64,000 nucleotides of DNA, taken from the NCBI GenBank assembly GCA_006538405.1, contig BJKQ01000005.1, positions 1,736,001-1,800,000 of the forward strand, in the 5' to 3' direction. Below the pieces are notes generated by a model, which did no database searches, was not told where the DNA came from, and was given only the letters and a program-made list of their open reading frames with translations. The translations under genes were made by a program, and so were the position numbers. This DNA comes from Hansfordia pulvinata (Eukaryota; Ascomycota; Sordariomycetes; Xylariales). Below are positions 11,047 through 23,547 of this stretch, in pieces. Positions within the stretch are counted from its first letter, which is position 1. Each line of letters starts with the position of its first letter.

Positions 11047-12105
11047 GCTTGGGCACTTCTGGAAGATGTTGGTACAGGAGGATGCTGCTCTTTGAACTCG
11101 GCGGCTTCACAGCAGAAGGGAGCAAGGCACTTATCATATCTCAACAGAGGAAGTCTTGACCGCATGGTGTGAGCGGCAGGACGTCCCCGCAGCAGCAGCA
11201 GCGCCGAGGGACCCTTTATACTGCATCTTTAGCTTGCTGTCCTGCACAAGCTGCATTTTTCATCCACTACCTAATTCGACACTGTCTCATATAGCTCGAT
11301 AGGGTTGCGGGTCTGCGGCGCTGATAGACAGAGATCCAATATCCGCGGGGGCCTTCCGCAATGAGAAGACCGCTCTTTTTCTCCCTGTGCGTTCAGCTTT
11401 CAAGGGACCGTCGAGGTCTGACAAATACGCAGCGCAACAAGCAGCGCGACACGTAGGGCGGCCCTGGACCCCTTGACATGACAGCCAGACATGCCGCCCT
11501 TGCAGATCTGGGCAGAGGAGGCTCCGCGGGCGCGCCGCTCGACATCGTTGCGCTGCTCGCCCTGGGCTGCCTGATCCGGCATGGTCGCGCGATCAATTTT
11601 CGCTCCCCGCCGCAAGCACCGGCCGGGTTCTACGAGTACGCGTGCTGGGGTGCATTTGATCACTCCAGGCCATGTGTGTACGACTACCTACCTACCTACT
11701 CTTATCTCCGCGCACCCGGGGCGGCCCGGGTCGGCATTGGACGGAGCAGGTCAGGTTAGGTAGGCTGCGTCACTACGGCACGGCAGTTGGCCGATGCACG
11801 TCCAACTGCCGTGTGGCCTGGCCTCGTCATCTGCAGGCGGACGAGGCCCCTGCAGTCGGTGGTCGGTGCGAACAGAGCATCCATGTCAAGGCGCTTAGGT
11901 CACAGTGCAGAGTGCTTGCTGCCTGCCTGCTCAGACTTTTCGCAGCCGGTAGAGCCAGGTCCCCGTCTCCCACGTAGAGCCACAGGCGAGCGACGGGATG
12001 AATCCAGCAGCATTCCAGACCCGAGTCTGTTCATCTATCGTACATGGATGTACATTCAACCCCGTCTACCTGTACGAGTACTACTCGTATTACAATCCTC
12101 GACAT
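11047..12105. other. Intergenic region between two minus-strand genes
   Basis: This 1.06-kb stretch holds the promoter of the monocarboxylate-type MFS gene and the 3' side of the Zn2Cys6 gene. It contains a short CTAC repeat near 11685-11700 and TACGAGTA-type octamers at 11631 and 12073. No gene was recognised. Confidence 0.5.
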
Positions 12106-14365
12106 TCAGCTCACAAGCGCAGCCATGGGATGAGCCCCCCACCCCCATTCCTCCGTCAATTGGGTAGCTCGCCACCCCGTCAAGTACCCTGTCCGTTGCT
12201 GCATATGACGCAGGAACTGCAGCAGGGCGCCCTTTTGGTCATTTGACTCGAGGCACAGCCCGGCCTGATAGAGCGGATGCAGCGAATGCACCTGGACAGC
12301 GCTGTCCGTCGTTCCTCGAGCTATCCCGCTGAGATCCGCAATGTGGTGGTTGACTTGCTGCGTGAAGCGACGAAGCTGCCGAACCCGGTCCGCGCCCGTC
12401 TGCGAAGTCGGCGCAGGCCCGTGGAGCAGTAACAGCAACCGGCAGAAGTGGTAGAGGAGAAGCGCAGTAGCACCCATCGGGCTCGGATACAGCAGCTTCG
12501 GGAACGGCAGCTCGGTCGCAGCCGATGAGCCCACCCGCTGCGCCGGCGTGCTTACCTGGCCAGCAGGGGATCCATACGATGCGGGCATGATCTTGGCGTA
12601 AGGCTCGAAGCTGTCTGGCAAGGCCCGCACCCAGTTGTCGAGATGCTGCCCGATCTGAGACCAGAAGATGGAGGTTCGGCCTGCTCCGCTCTGATCCGCG
12701 GCGATGCAGTTGAGAGATTTTAAAACGATCCACAACAAAGACCTGCATGCCACCGTCTCTGACTGCTGCTCAGGAGATCTTGTAGCTTCTGGAGCGAGAA
12801 GGCAGCTGGGAACGGGTTCGCCATTGACAGTCGTCATTGGCAAGCCTGAATCTTGCCAAAGAGAAGCTTCGTAGAAGTCGAGCCTGGTGTGCCGTCGGTT
12901 GGTGTACGAGATGATGTAGTCAAAGGTAGCAAAGACCCAGAAGGATGCTTTCCAGCCCTTGGTCACTGTCCCTTGGGACGATCCAGACGTATTACGAGCC
13001 CCAGGCGATGCTATAGTCTGCTTTCGTCTCTCAAGCGCCGCTTGGAGGAGATTCTGAGCCCCAGCCATATGCCTGTCAAGGGTTAGTAACGGCTGAGATG
13101 AACATACAAGAGGCAAGACTCACTGGGAAGCACTGAGATCTGGCTTGTCGAGAGACTCATAAAGAAGCAGGATCAGAACCGCAGCTAGGACGTCGTCGAT
13201 GGCATCGGGATCCCCTTCTGGGGCACTTGATAAGCCACTGCGTCGCTTCGCAGTGAGACCTGAAGAGTCTCGGTCAATCGACGCTGCTCTTGAGTGGGCG
13301 CATATGCGGTGAGAGCGGCAGCCTTACCCATAGACTCCAAAGAAACGATCAGTCCCCGAACCGCCATGTCATACGAGCACGCCGCTTGGTAGGGCCAATC
13401 AACCTGGGAGATGCCGCGTGAGCCAAGCAGCTCTCGCAGACCCGCGCCTCCTCCACTGATGTCGCCTAGAGCCGCGTCTTGGCCTTCGTGGCCTTTGTTA
13501 CCAAGTTGCTTGGCGGCGACTGCCGCAATACCATCTTTAAGCAATGCGCTGCGCCGGGCTTTGACCGGAATGGTGTGGCCAAAGTATTTTTCGGTATCAA
13601 ATATGTCAAGCCATGGGCTGATGTTCTCGACATAGACTCGCGAAAGGAAGGCATCTTGGAGCTGGCGCTCTTCGGAGTTTGCGGCCGTGAGGTCTTTCAA
13701 CGACTCATCGAGGTGCTGGGTGCTGTCCAAAGGCGTGGAGGTGTCACTCTGCTGCATAACACGCAGCCAAGAGTCCTCAGTGAAAGCTGATGGCGGTAGG
13801 TATCCGCAGCTGTTGTCCTCCTGGGCCCAGTACACGTCCGGATCAATATCGAAGAACGCCGACTCGTCCCAGTCTGCGTCGAGCTGCGCATCTGAACTGA
13901 CTGACGTATTGGAGGACGTGATCCCTTGGGCGCCCCGGCCACGAGGGTCCGTGGACGTGTTGGACGTGGACCCGGGCCCGGTGCCGGTGGTAGACCCGGA
14001 GGCAGAGGCCGAAGCACAGCTGTCGACGGCGCTCGAGCCCTGTGCAGTCGGGGGTGTGTCCAAGCGAAAAGACAGGAGGCCGGCCCCGGTGCCTTCCTTT
14101 TTGGGAGGGAATATCTTCCTCAACCTTGGACCCTCGTCCCGAAAGCGTCGGGGTCTGTCATAACCTGGGCATGGTTGGGAGAGCTTCTCGCAGCGCTTAC
14201 AGCCGCCTTCTCTGCGCCTGTCACACTGGGCGAGACAAACAAATGGATCAGCGGAGCGCGCTCGATTAGGCTACGAGGAACGAGGTGCGTTACCTTTACG
14301 CGGCGGGAACGACAACGTGCGCACGGCACGGAAGGCCTGTCGGGTTCGTGAACGGTTGAGTCCAT
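12106..14365 (-). CDS. Zn2Cys6 transcription factor with apparent one-base frameshift
   Basis: This is a fungal binuclear-zinc-cluster regulator of the type with a C-terminal 'fungal-specific transcription factor' region. Exons are 14365-14294, 14225-13124 and 13072-12106. The cluster is split by intron 1: CARCRSRRVK joins CDRRREGGCKRCEKLSQPC, giving six correctly spaced Cys. A Ser/Thr/Gly-rich linker follows, then helical regions (AACSYDMAVRGLIVSLESMG, VLAAVLILLLYESLDKPDL, WKASFWVFATFDYIISYT). Exon 2 does not stay open: the frame shifts once at a CCCC run (GGGG in the mRNA) at 13212-13215. With one extra base there the protein would be about 713 residues. This may be an assembly error, an inactivating mutation, or a splice I could not find. 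The gene is divergent from the MOSC gene and lies among transporters, so it is a plausible local regulator. Confidence 0.82.
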
Positions 14366-15109
14366 GCGGCTCACGCAGGATGGTGTTTCTTCTTTCTGGG
14401 AGTGGCTGACTCGCTGGCTGCCTCTGAGCCTGGCTGGGCCACTCGACCAACAAGCGGCAAACAGGGGGGTTGAGGAGGCAAGATGATGCGCGCACGAGAT
14501 GAAATGTGCAGACGCGCAGTGCACCGCGTGGGGCTCGAGAATGAGGGATAATCACAGAACGGCTGGTGCCAGAGGGGTCAAAACAGAAATGCTTGGTGTA
14601 GTTGGCGAAGAGAAAGAGAGGATTGGACCACGAGTCTGGCTGATTCACAAGCCGCCAGGGCCCGTCCGTCGTGCCTGCCCGGCCTCACGGTGCAAGCGAG
14701 GGCTCGCTCGGACTAGCCTTTTTGGGCTGCCCGGAGCGAGCCGAATCCTCGGGCGCGCGGAGATCGGTCGCTCCTTCCATCACCACGCTCCGCTGCTCGG
14801 TCACGTCACGCCCGCGGCTTCTCCTTCGCCCGCAGACTCGCTCACGCCTGCCGTTCCAGACAACTGACGGGCGAGGCTCCTAAGGCACACTTTCTGGGAT
14901 ACGTACCTACCTACCAGGTAATTACTCTAAGCCTGTTTCAAGGGATTGACCCGTTGCCGGCCGCGACTTGAAGCCATTCCCGTCATCCGGCACTCCGACG
15001 CGAGCGCCGCCAACGCGACAGTCGCACTCCAGCAGGTCGGCCGCTCAGGCATCTTGCTGCAGCTTCAATGGGGCCATGCAACAAGTCAGCAGCAGCGGGT
15101 GAACCAACA
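14366..15109. other. Bidirectional promoter region, Zn2Cys6 gene / MOSC gene
   Basis: This 744-bp stretch separates divergent starts and should carry control sites for both genes. Zn2Cys6 proteins often bind CGG triplets, but in this GC-rich DNA I could not single out a convincing paired site. No other gene was recognised. Confidence 0.5.
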
Positions 15110-16271
15110 ATGAGGATCCAAAGGGTATGTTCCCGTTCATAATGCTACCTCCGCGCGCGCGCACGCGCGCTTGGCAGTCCAGAACACCACCACAGCCTAT
15201 CTTCAAGCTGAACCTGTCTGCAGCTCTTCATTTATCCCATTAAGAGTCTGCGTCCTGTCGAAGTTCGTTACGCAGAGGTGACGGACGCCGGCTTCCGCTT
15301 CGACCGTCAGTATATCCTCGCCAAGGCTCCTACCGACAGCTCTACGCCCTTGGTAGAGCATTTGACCAGCAAGAAGGTCTATAGTCTCGGCCTCTTCCAG
15401 CCCTCAATCCACCAAGGTTGGTCGAGGCTCACCATCCGCCACGTCACGGCAAGCCCTGAATCATCCGTCACCATACCCCTCACGCCGCCCCCGATGAATC
15501 CCAAGCAGGCCCAGACCTACACCGTGACTATCTTCGGCACTTCCACTCCCTGCGTCGACATGGGCGAGGAGCCTGCCTCCTTCTTCAGCGCACATCTGGG
15601 CTTCCCTGTCAGGCTGCTTTACATCGCTGGCGATGGCCACCGCGCTGTTCCTGGCTCCGCCGCCGCCGTTTCACATTTTGGACCTTCACCATTCGGACGA
15701 GCCCAGCTCGACAATGTGACTCGCGCTCAAAGGATACGCTTCGCCGACGCTGCCCCTTTCTCTGTGACCTCCACGGCTTCCGAGATAGATGCACGCTGTC
15801 GTCTTCCCTTGCCTCGCCAGCACGAGGATGTCATCATACGCTTTCGTCCGAATATCCATGTGGATGTGGGTGACGACACGCCAGCATATGACGAGGACCA
15901 CTGGAAAGAGCTGGTAGTCTTCAACAAGGATCTCGAGGAGCGCAAAGCAATCATTCGTTGCATCTTCAAAACCGCACGATGCCTCAGCCTCAACGGTGAT
16001 CCGTTCTCAGGCAAAACCTCAAGCCGGGACACTCAGATGTACGGCCTGCTTGCCAAGGACAGGCGTGTGAACAGCGTGTTTCCCCGTATGTGGCCCCGCT
16101 CCATTGCGTTGCTCCTCATTCTGACAATCAATAGACAAGCCTGTGTTCGGCCAGTATGCCTACGCAGTGCCGATTGGCGCCGTATTGCGTGTGGGCGACC
16201 AGGTTAAGGTGTCCCTCCGAAGCGACGATGCACTGGATACGACATCCCGGCCAAACGATAGGACAGTTTAA
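15110..16271 (+). CDS. MOSC-domain protein (molybdenum cofactor sulfurase C-terminal family)
   Basis: MOSC domains bind molybdenum cofactor and use a conserved Cys for sulfur carriage or Mo coordination, as in mARC reductases. The exons 15110-15124, 15224-16085 and 16135-16271 give 337 residues. The first exon encodes only five residues (MRIQR), but the join gives MRIQRLFIYPIKSLRPVEV, the canonical MOSC N-terminal barrel start. DAGFRFDRQYILAK follows. The C-terminal part has ARCLSLNGDP, with the family Cys near residue 258, and the last exon gives HKPVFGQYAYAVPIGAVLRV, the terminal strand motif. Intron 1 holds a GC/CG dinucleotide-rich tract near 15153-15171. There is no extra ferredoxin or reductase domain, so it resembles stand-alone MOSC proteins that may act with separate redox partners. 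The actual substrate is unknown. Confidence 0.88.
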
Positions 16272-16887
16272 CGAAGACCACTCTCGATACATCCTCAAGA
16301 CAAGAGGATGGATCCGGAACAAGATCACGACGCGCAGGTTCAATGGTTCACTGTCGGGCTGTAGACGGGGAGAATGGCGGAGGAGCCTGTCTGCTTTGGC
16401 TGCACGGCTGCACAGACTACTCAATTCCATTTTGGCTGCTTGAGCGAGGGGAATCGAGCAGACCAGGTGTCATTGACCAGCATGTTGGCAGAGAAGCGCG
16501 TATCCTTAGCCCGCTAAGGATAGAGCCATACGGCTTTCTGAGCGCCTCAGTGCACGCAACGCCCTGTCCAGTCGACGACTCATTGGCAGCGACGTTGCCT
16601 TGTGCTCAAACATCGCCGGGCAGTCCAGTCACGACTTTCGGGGACTTGTCCGATATTCTAGCCCCGGGTTTTACCCCGGACTGGGGTAGTGGGGGAGCAG
16701 ATGGGGTCTCAGCTCCCGCCTGACCAAGATCCTAGACCCTTCTGGATCGCGGGCACCCGTTCGCTTGTGGTGCATGCGGCTGTTTGGCCGTTTTAAGCTG
16801 TGCTGCCTCGCTGCAGCCAAGAACTTCCAAGACTTGACAGTTCTGACATTCTACCGCTGGCAGTCTTCTATCTTCAAGGGATCAACT
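16272..16887. other. Intergenic region, MOSC gene to Dal5-type permease
   Basis: This 616-bp stretch lies between two plus-strand genes. It should hold the MOSC 3' UTR and the promoter of the permease. No gene or repeat was recognised. Confidence 0.5.
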
Positions 16888-18920
16888 ATGGACGCCAAGG
16901 AAGAGACTGTCAATGAGATCGAGAAGGTGCCGCACGGTCGCGAAGTGAACGATCCATATGGGTTCGCCTCGAGGCCACAGGAGTGGCACGATGAGTTCAA
17001 GAAAAGGCTACTGCGCAAGGTCGATTTGCGCCTGCTGCCGATGCTCTGCCTCATGGTATGCGACGTCGCTGACCCTTGATGGACGTCCAGTCCCCTGCAA
17101 CGGAAACGAAACTGACCAGCCCCAGTTCCTCATGTCCTACCTCGACCGAAGGTGCATCGTGCCCACAACAGCGGAGACTGCAGACTTTTGAACTGACACC
17201 TACTACAGCAACCTTGCTCAAGCTCGCCTTGCCGGACTGGAGTCAGACTTGGGTCTTGTTGGGAATCAATTCAATACCTGTACTTCGATCCTGTTCGTGG
17301 GCTATCTGATCATGGTACGCTTCCCGCCTTTCCTGGTTCCGGCTCATCTGACAAAGTGCCCTGCAGCAATTGCCCAGCAACATGATTCTGAACTACGTCA
17401 GGCCATCAGTCTACCTCCCGTACGTCCAAAGGCCAAGTCTGATTCGAGCGACTCACTTTTGTTGACCGACGGCAGAGCTGGCATGTTCATCTGGGGCTGC
17501 ATCAGTGCCGCCCAATCAGGCGTGCGCGACTATCGAGGCCTTCTCATCTGCCGATTCTTCCTGGGATTCGCAGAAGCCCCCTATTTCCCAGGGTAAGTGC
17601 CTCTCAATCTCCCAAGTGCACCGCTCACATGGCACTGTCGAATAGAGCCGTTTATCTCATGTCAACGTGGTATACGCGCGCGGAATTGAGTAAGCGTTAC
17701 GCCGCGTTCTACGCAGGCCCAGCCTTGGCCAACATGTTTGGTGGTTTGATCGCCGCTGGCGTTCTATCGAACCTCGATGGCCACGCGGGTGAGTTGCAGC
17801 CTCAATGAACGCAGTCTCATCGTTTTCGGGGACTGACAATGCTCTGCCAAGGCCTTCGCGCATGGAGGTGGTTATACATCATAGAGAGCGTTATCACCGT
17901 TGGCTTGGCTATTGTATCCATGTAGGTGTCGCCCCTCCAGCGCAACAGACTCGTCTTCTGACCTTTACAGGTTTGTGCTTCCCAACTTTCCCGCCACTAC
18001 CACCTGGCTGTCCGATGAGGAGCGTGCCTATGCAGTGTGGCGGCTGGCGCAGGACGTCGGAGAGGAAGATGGTACCCCCGAGCCAACAGTCCTCCAAGGC
18101 GTGTGGCTGGCAGTGTGCGACTATCGAGCTTGGATCTTCGTGGTCATGCAGCACGCAATCCTCCTTGCGCAAACGGTCACCTACTTCTTCCCCAGCATTG
18201 TCGGGACATTAGGCTATGACAACGTCACGAGTAAGCCAATCACCGGAGGCGGGTTTCTGGGTACACCGTACAGTACCTGCTGACAGGCTCTCAGCTCTTC
18301 TTCTCACATGCCCAGTCTGGGTCGCGACATTTATCGCTTGCATGGCAATTGCATTCTCCGCTTCGAGAACGCAAGAGCGTTGTCTGCATATTGTGATTCC
18401 TATGCTGGTCACAATCGCGGGCAATATCATGATCATCAACATCACCGAGAGAGGGCCTCGTTTCTTTGCCATGTTCTTGATGGCAATGGGCGCTCAGTGT
18501 TGCTTCATGATAGTGCTGACCTGGATCTCCAACACATTTCCTCGACCGCTTAACAAGAGGGCCGCCATCATCGCCATAGTCAATCTGACCGGCAACTCTT
18601 CGAACATATACGGCAGCTATCTTTACCCATCCAGTGCTTCTCCCATGTATCAGCTGGCAGGGGCAGTCGTTGGTAAGTATTCTTGCATGGTCGTATCTTC
18701 GTGATGAAACTGACGTCTGGCAGCCGGGCTCGGTGGTGTTTGCATTGTTCTCGCCATCACTTTGCGCTTCATCTTGGTGCACGAGAACAGGAAAATTGCC
18801 TCTATGTCGTCTGAGCCTGAGCTTCCGCCGCTGGACGACGCAAACGAGAAGATTAAGAACTATCAAGGCAAGCGCCAGCGCATGGCGTTGTACCAGAGGG
18901 AGTTCAGGTATCTTTTCTGA
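16888..18920 (+). CDS. MFS permease of the allantoate/nicotinate (Dal5/Tna1) family, copy 1
   Basis: This is an anion:cation symporter-family MFS protein, probably importing a small organic anion across the plasma membrane. I assembled ten exons: 16888-17055, 17126-17151, 17209-17314, 17367-17419, 17476-17592, 17646-17788, 17852-17921, 17971-18230, 18295-18672 and 18724-18920. All joins keep phase and give 505 residues. Family hallmarks are RKVDLRLLPMLCLM before helix 1, FLMSYLDRSNLAQARLAGLE, QLPSNMILNYVRPSVYLPG, RFFLGFAEAPYFPGAVYLMS, GGLIAAGVLSNLDGHAG and ENRK near the C-terminus. It is a paralogue of the permease at 27.0 kb, and both share the RTQER and FPRPLNKRA/FPRPLSKRA loops. The substrate is not predictable beyond the family (allantoate, nicotinate, pantothenate and similar anions). 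Confidence 0.9.
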
Positions 18921-21854
18921 GCAGTATCAGCAGCAGCGCGCATTACTGTGGCACAGCCCATCCTCTGTGCCGTTTTGTACTGGGTGGCGGGCCCAGGATC
19001 TGTGAGATGGACGTTGCTTCTGGTTTAAGGAGTCAGGGACTAGCGTTCTGGATGTATATTTACGCAACGCGACAAGTCAGCAACCGAAGCGATCGATGTA
19101 TGGTCTGTGGTAGACCGCCAGCTGTGCGTCTCAATCCCTCACTCTTTAGATGGCGTGATGAATTGCTGCTGCAGCTTCTCTAATGTCTGGTGTCATTGTC
19201 AAATGTGGGTGAATCCGGACCTGTATCTGTCGCTTGGAGGGTCGCTCAGCCATTGGGGCAAGCTCGTTGCGCGCAAGACCTTTGGTCAATTCGATTCTGA
19301 TGATGGCCAGCCACACGGACAGCGTACCTCTCATACAGGCCTTGTACTTGCCCATGTCGAGGTCGGGCGAGCCCCTTTGTGGGTTCGCGAGGGTATATCG
19401 CGTTCTATCCATCAACCCTTGCTCCCACGTCCGACGGGACTGCGCATACTCTCCTTCTTTGGTCGTCTAACCCCTGCGATCCAGACGAATAGTGGCCTGG
19501 GATTCTCCGCGATCGGCGCCTCCGTTGGAGCGTTTTGCCTCCCAGCTGCGAGGTCTGACCCCTGCTCCCTCCACACCTTTGGGGCTTATTCACGCCACCA
19601 CGCAACCATCGCGGCTCTCCCGGGGGACATGGCGACCCAGGAACACAGCCTCGGAGAGACTATGCAACGGAAACCCTGCAACACATACACGCTTCTCTCG
19701 GTGACGGCGAGGAGATCGACGCGCCACCCCCGGAGACGGCAGCGGGGCCTCGGATTCAACTGAATGAAATAGTCGTCGAGTGTTCATCGACGCTGTTATT
19801 GCTGCCTGGCCAGGGAACCGCTAGGATACCCACCGTTGCTCAGTCTGTATACAGGAACCTCGCCTGAGACTATAGCGCAGGGCATGTCGGATACCCTGGA
19901 AGCTGAGGGCAGGGCTTCGCTTGCAGCTGAGAGAAATAGTCCGTCGCCCCCCAGATTATTGCTGGCAGCTGCCTAGTAGGTAAGGAAGGTAGGCAGGCAG
20001 CCGCCCGCCACAACACCCTTGGATTCCGTGAATGCCGCGATGGTGTCTTGAAAGCTTGAAGCAGAGTTCCCAGAGGCGGCATATCAGCACCCAAATACCC
20101 ACCTCGACAAGGACGCACACGAAATGACAACCCATAAATGCCTCAAAAAGCCCACGGGGAGTCTGTTCCTTCCTCTCGGACCCCCTGCGCCAAGAGTGTC
20201 ATCACACTTCGCCGTTGAAGGAATCGTGCGCAGCGAAGAACGTGGTACCCGTCTGCCGCCAGTCCGCAACGGGATCCACCCGAGACGGGCAAAGTTGAAG
20301 CTTACCAAGACGATTGGTAAGAGCCGGTTCGTGATCGGGCGCCACACTGGTGGCCCGCGCATATGTCTGAGCTATGGCGAGGAGCTCGCGTACACCTCGC
20401 ATTCACATCTCCCTCTCCACACGCGCGTGGTCCATCCTCTCGATTGAAGAGAATCCGTTGAAGCGCACGCCGCTCCCGGCGACGCCTCCGTGACAGTAAA
20501 GGGGTATACTGTATCGCACGAGTCGCACCCATGGTCGATGCGCCACTGCCGGGTATGAACGTCTCGGGAGGCTCGTCACGTGTGCAGCGTGCAGTTGGTG
20601 CTCAGTCTTTTGTCACTAGCGGTTCCCACCATCACGTGGCAAAGTTGGCCCTCTCCATCCGTTCTGGAGATCGCTCTTATTACTGCTGCGTTCGCCACCT
20701 TGTGGTCTCCGGTCGCAGCATACTCCCGGTTGCAGCAGAGTCATCGCGATTGACTAACCAGGAGGCGCGGTTTCTCTTGCCTCGTGCAGCAAGCGGCCTC
20801 TGGCTTTCACGGCGCGACGCTGTGTACTACTATGCCGCCATCGTGGGTGTATTTCGCCCTCGACTCGAGTTGCCCGTGTTTTCGCCACGTGCAACTCTTG
20901 GTAATGGTTGTGTAGCAGCAGAGGGCGACATTCGGGATGGCCACATTGTGACAGAGGTTGGAGAGTTCGGGATATCCGATTGTCTCTTGTTTTCTCCGGG
21001 TAGTGTACATACGAGACCCGCCACCGTCGATAGGATGAGTGGACCTATTGTAGACAGAAAGAAGAAACGCGTCGTTGTCCTGCGATGTTCTGGCTGGATT
21101 TTCTCGACAACTCTTCATCTATGGCAAGAGCAGGGGTTGGCCGGCTCAGAGCATTGCCTCCGACTAGATCGTTTACAGTAGGTGGTAGTAGGTATTGAGG
21201 ACCCAACATCGATTCGCCCACACACATCTCCGAGATCCAGTTTGCACAGCCAGTCGCCGGCAGCCGATCGCCGGATCCCATTCGCCCACCACCGGCAAGT
21301 TGGCTTAGCCACATCGCCACCGTTTACGAGTAGAAACCCGTCCCACTTTGTGGAGGTGCCACCTATGACGTGTGGGCGACAGGGTTCTGCTACTCCGCGA
21401 CTATTCTGCTCTACAACTGGTGAAGACTGGGACCCGGAAGAGCCGGCTTTGCCGCGACTCCCGAATATTGCTCAGATGATTCGACACGGCCCTTCATCAG
21501 CAAACGGATAGTCCTGTTTAGGGGTGGCGAGAGGGGCGGGGAGCGCCGTGAAGCGAAGTGGCTATTAGCAATGAGGTTCCGAGAATGAGACTATTACCGG
21601 AGACTGGAGCAAGAGGGCTGATGGCTGATGAGCTTGCCTTCTCGACCGGACTCGTCTATATCAATGGCGAGGGTCTGCACACCCAGGAGCAGACTATTCC
21701 ATGCCAACACTATCAACACAAGCAAGCCTTCTATCCTACCTTTTTACCCTTCCTTACCATCTATAAAATAATCAAACAGAAAATCTAAACGGAACTCCGT
21801 TAAAGGATTACTTCCAATATTGACAGATAAACAAAAAAAAAAAGCATACACAAA
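18921..21854. other. Gene-poor stretch with possible gene relics
   Basis: About 2.9 kb follow the permease without an intact gene I can support. Several open frames of 60-216 codons exist on both strands but overlap one another and lack continuity. A plus-strand frame near 20200-20450 has two short stretches that recall cytochrome P450 landmarks; see the findings. The last 100 bp form the AT-rich promoter of the secreted-protein gene. Confidence 0.4.
21762..21768 (+). promoter_or_regulatory. TATA box of the small secreted-protein gene
   Basis: TATAAAA lies 93 bp upstream of the ATG at 21855 in an AT-rich stretch that contrasts with the GC-rich surroundings. The leader is A-rich just before the start (CACAAAATG), a favourable fungal start context. 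This arrangement is typical of strongly induced fungal genes. Confidence 0.6.
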
Positions 21855-22348
21855 ATGAAGCTCAACGGTATTCTCTTAGCCTTCATCGCTCTGCCTGCAT
21901 CATTTACTGCAGCTCTCCCCATTTCTGAGCCAACAGCGGACATCAGCGCTGTTGCAGACAATGGTGCTGCAGTAGACCATGGTGCGGTTGCGAGAGGGGT
22001 AGATAGCGAGGTAAGTCGTTTCTTTCCATGCTCCTCGACCGTGTGCCAGGCACTTTTTGGCGCTGAGCCGGGCTCTGCTGATCCTGGGCTTAGGAGCAGG
22101 AAAAGGGGACAATCGAAGCCCGTGGCAGAAAGACAAGAGTACACAACGGCAAGAAGCAGTACTGGAGCGAGGGTTCTCAGAGATGGAAGAATGACTACAA
22201 CGGCACCCCGACCGACAAGGCGCTGGTGGGGATTGCGGAATGGTGGGACGAGAAGGGCGGCAAGGAGAAGGCTAAAGAGTTCGCCTGGGGCGTCGTTAAG
22301 GATATCGCCGAGGGGTCGGGGTCGAAATCCGGACGCAAGCAGGGTTGA
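21855..22348 (+). CDS. Small cysteine-free secreted protein (effector-like candidate)
   Basis: I do not recognise a family. Two exons, 21855-22010 and 22094-22348, join in phase across an 83-nt GT-AG intron to give 136 residues. The start MKLNGILLAFIALPASFTAA is a clear signal peptide. Residues about 25-52 are acidic and Ala/Gly-rich (ISAVADNGAAVDHGAV), then EARGRKTR offers a possible basic processing site. The rest is a Trp/Lys/Gly-rich C-terminal part (KKQYWSEGSQRWKNDYNG, IAEWWDEKGGKEKAKEF, ending in SGRKQG). No Cys is visible anywhere. A TATA box sits 93 bp upstream. The intron keeps the frame open in one reading, which masks the correct C-terminus. It may be a secreted signal, effector or antimicrobial peptide precursor; this is inference from composition only. 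Confidence 0.72.

Positions 22349-23547
<1,199 letters not shown>

Noticed and set aside
13221..13265. A 42-nt intron beginning GTCTCA in the Zn2Cys6 gene as an explanation for the broken frame
   Set aside because: Its length is a multiple of three and it leaves the same premature stop, so it does not repair the reading frame.
19146..19415. 89-codon minus-strand frame after the first Dal5-type permease
   Set aside because: The composition is plausible, but no upstream exon, start context or known motif could be found.
20531..21181. 216-codon plus-strand frame in the gene-poor stretch
   Set aside because: No family pattern or plausible start context, and it is overlapped by open frames on the other strand.
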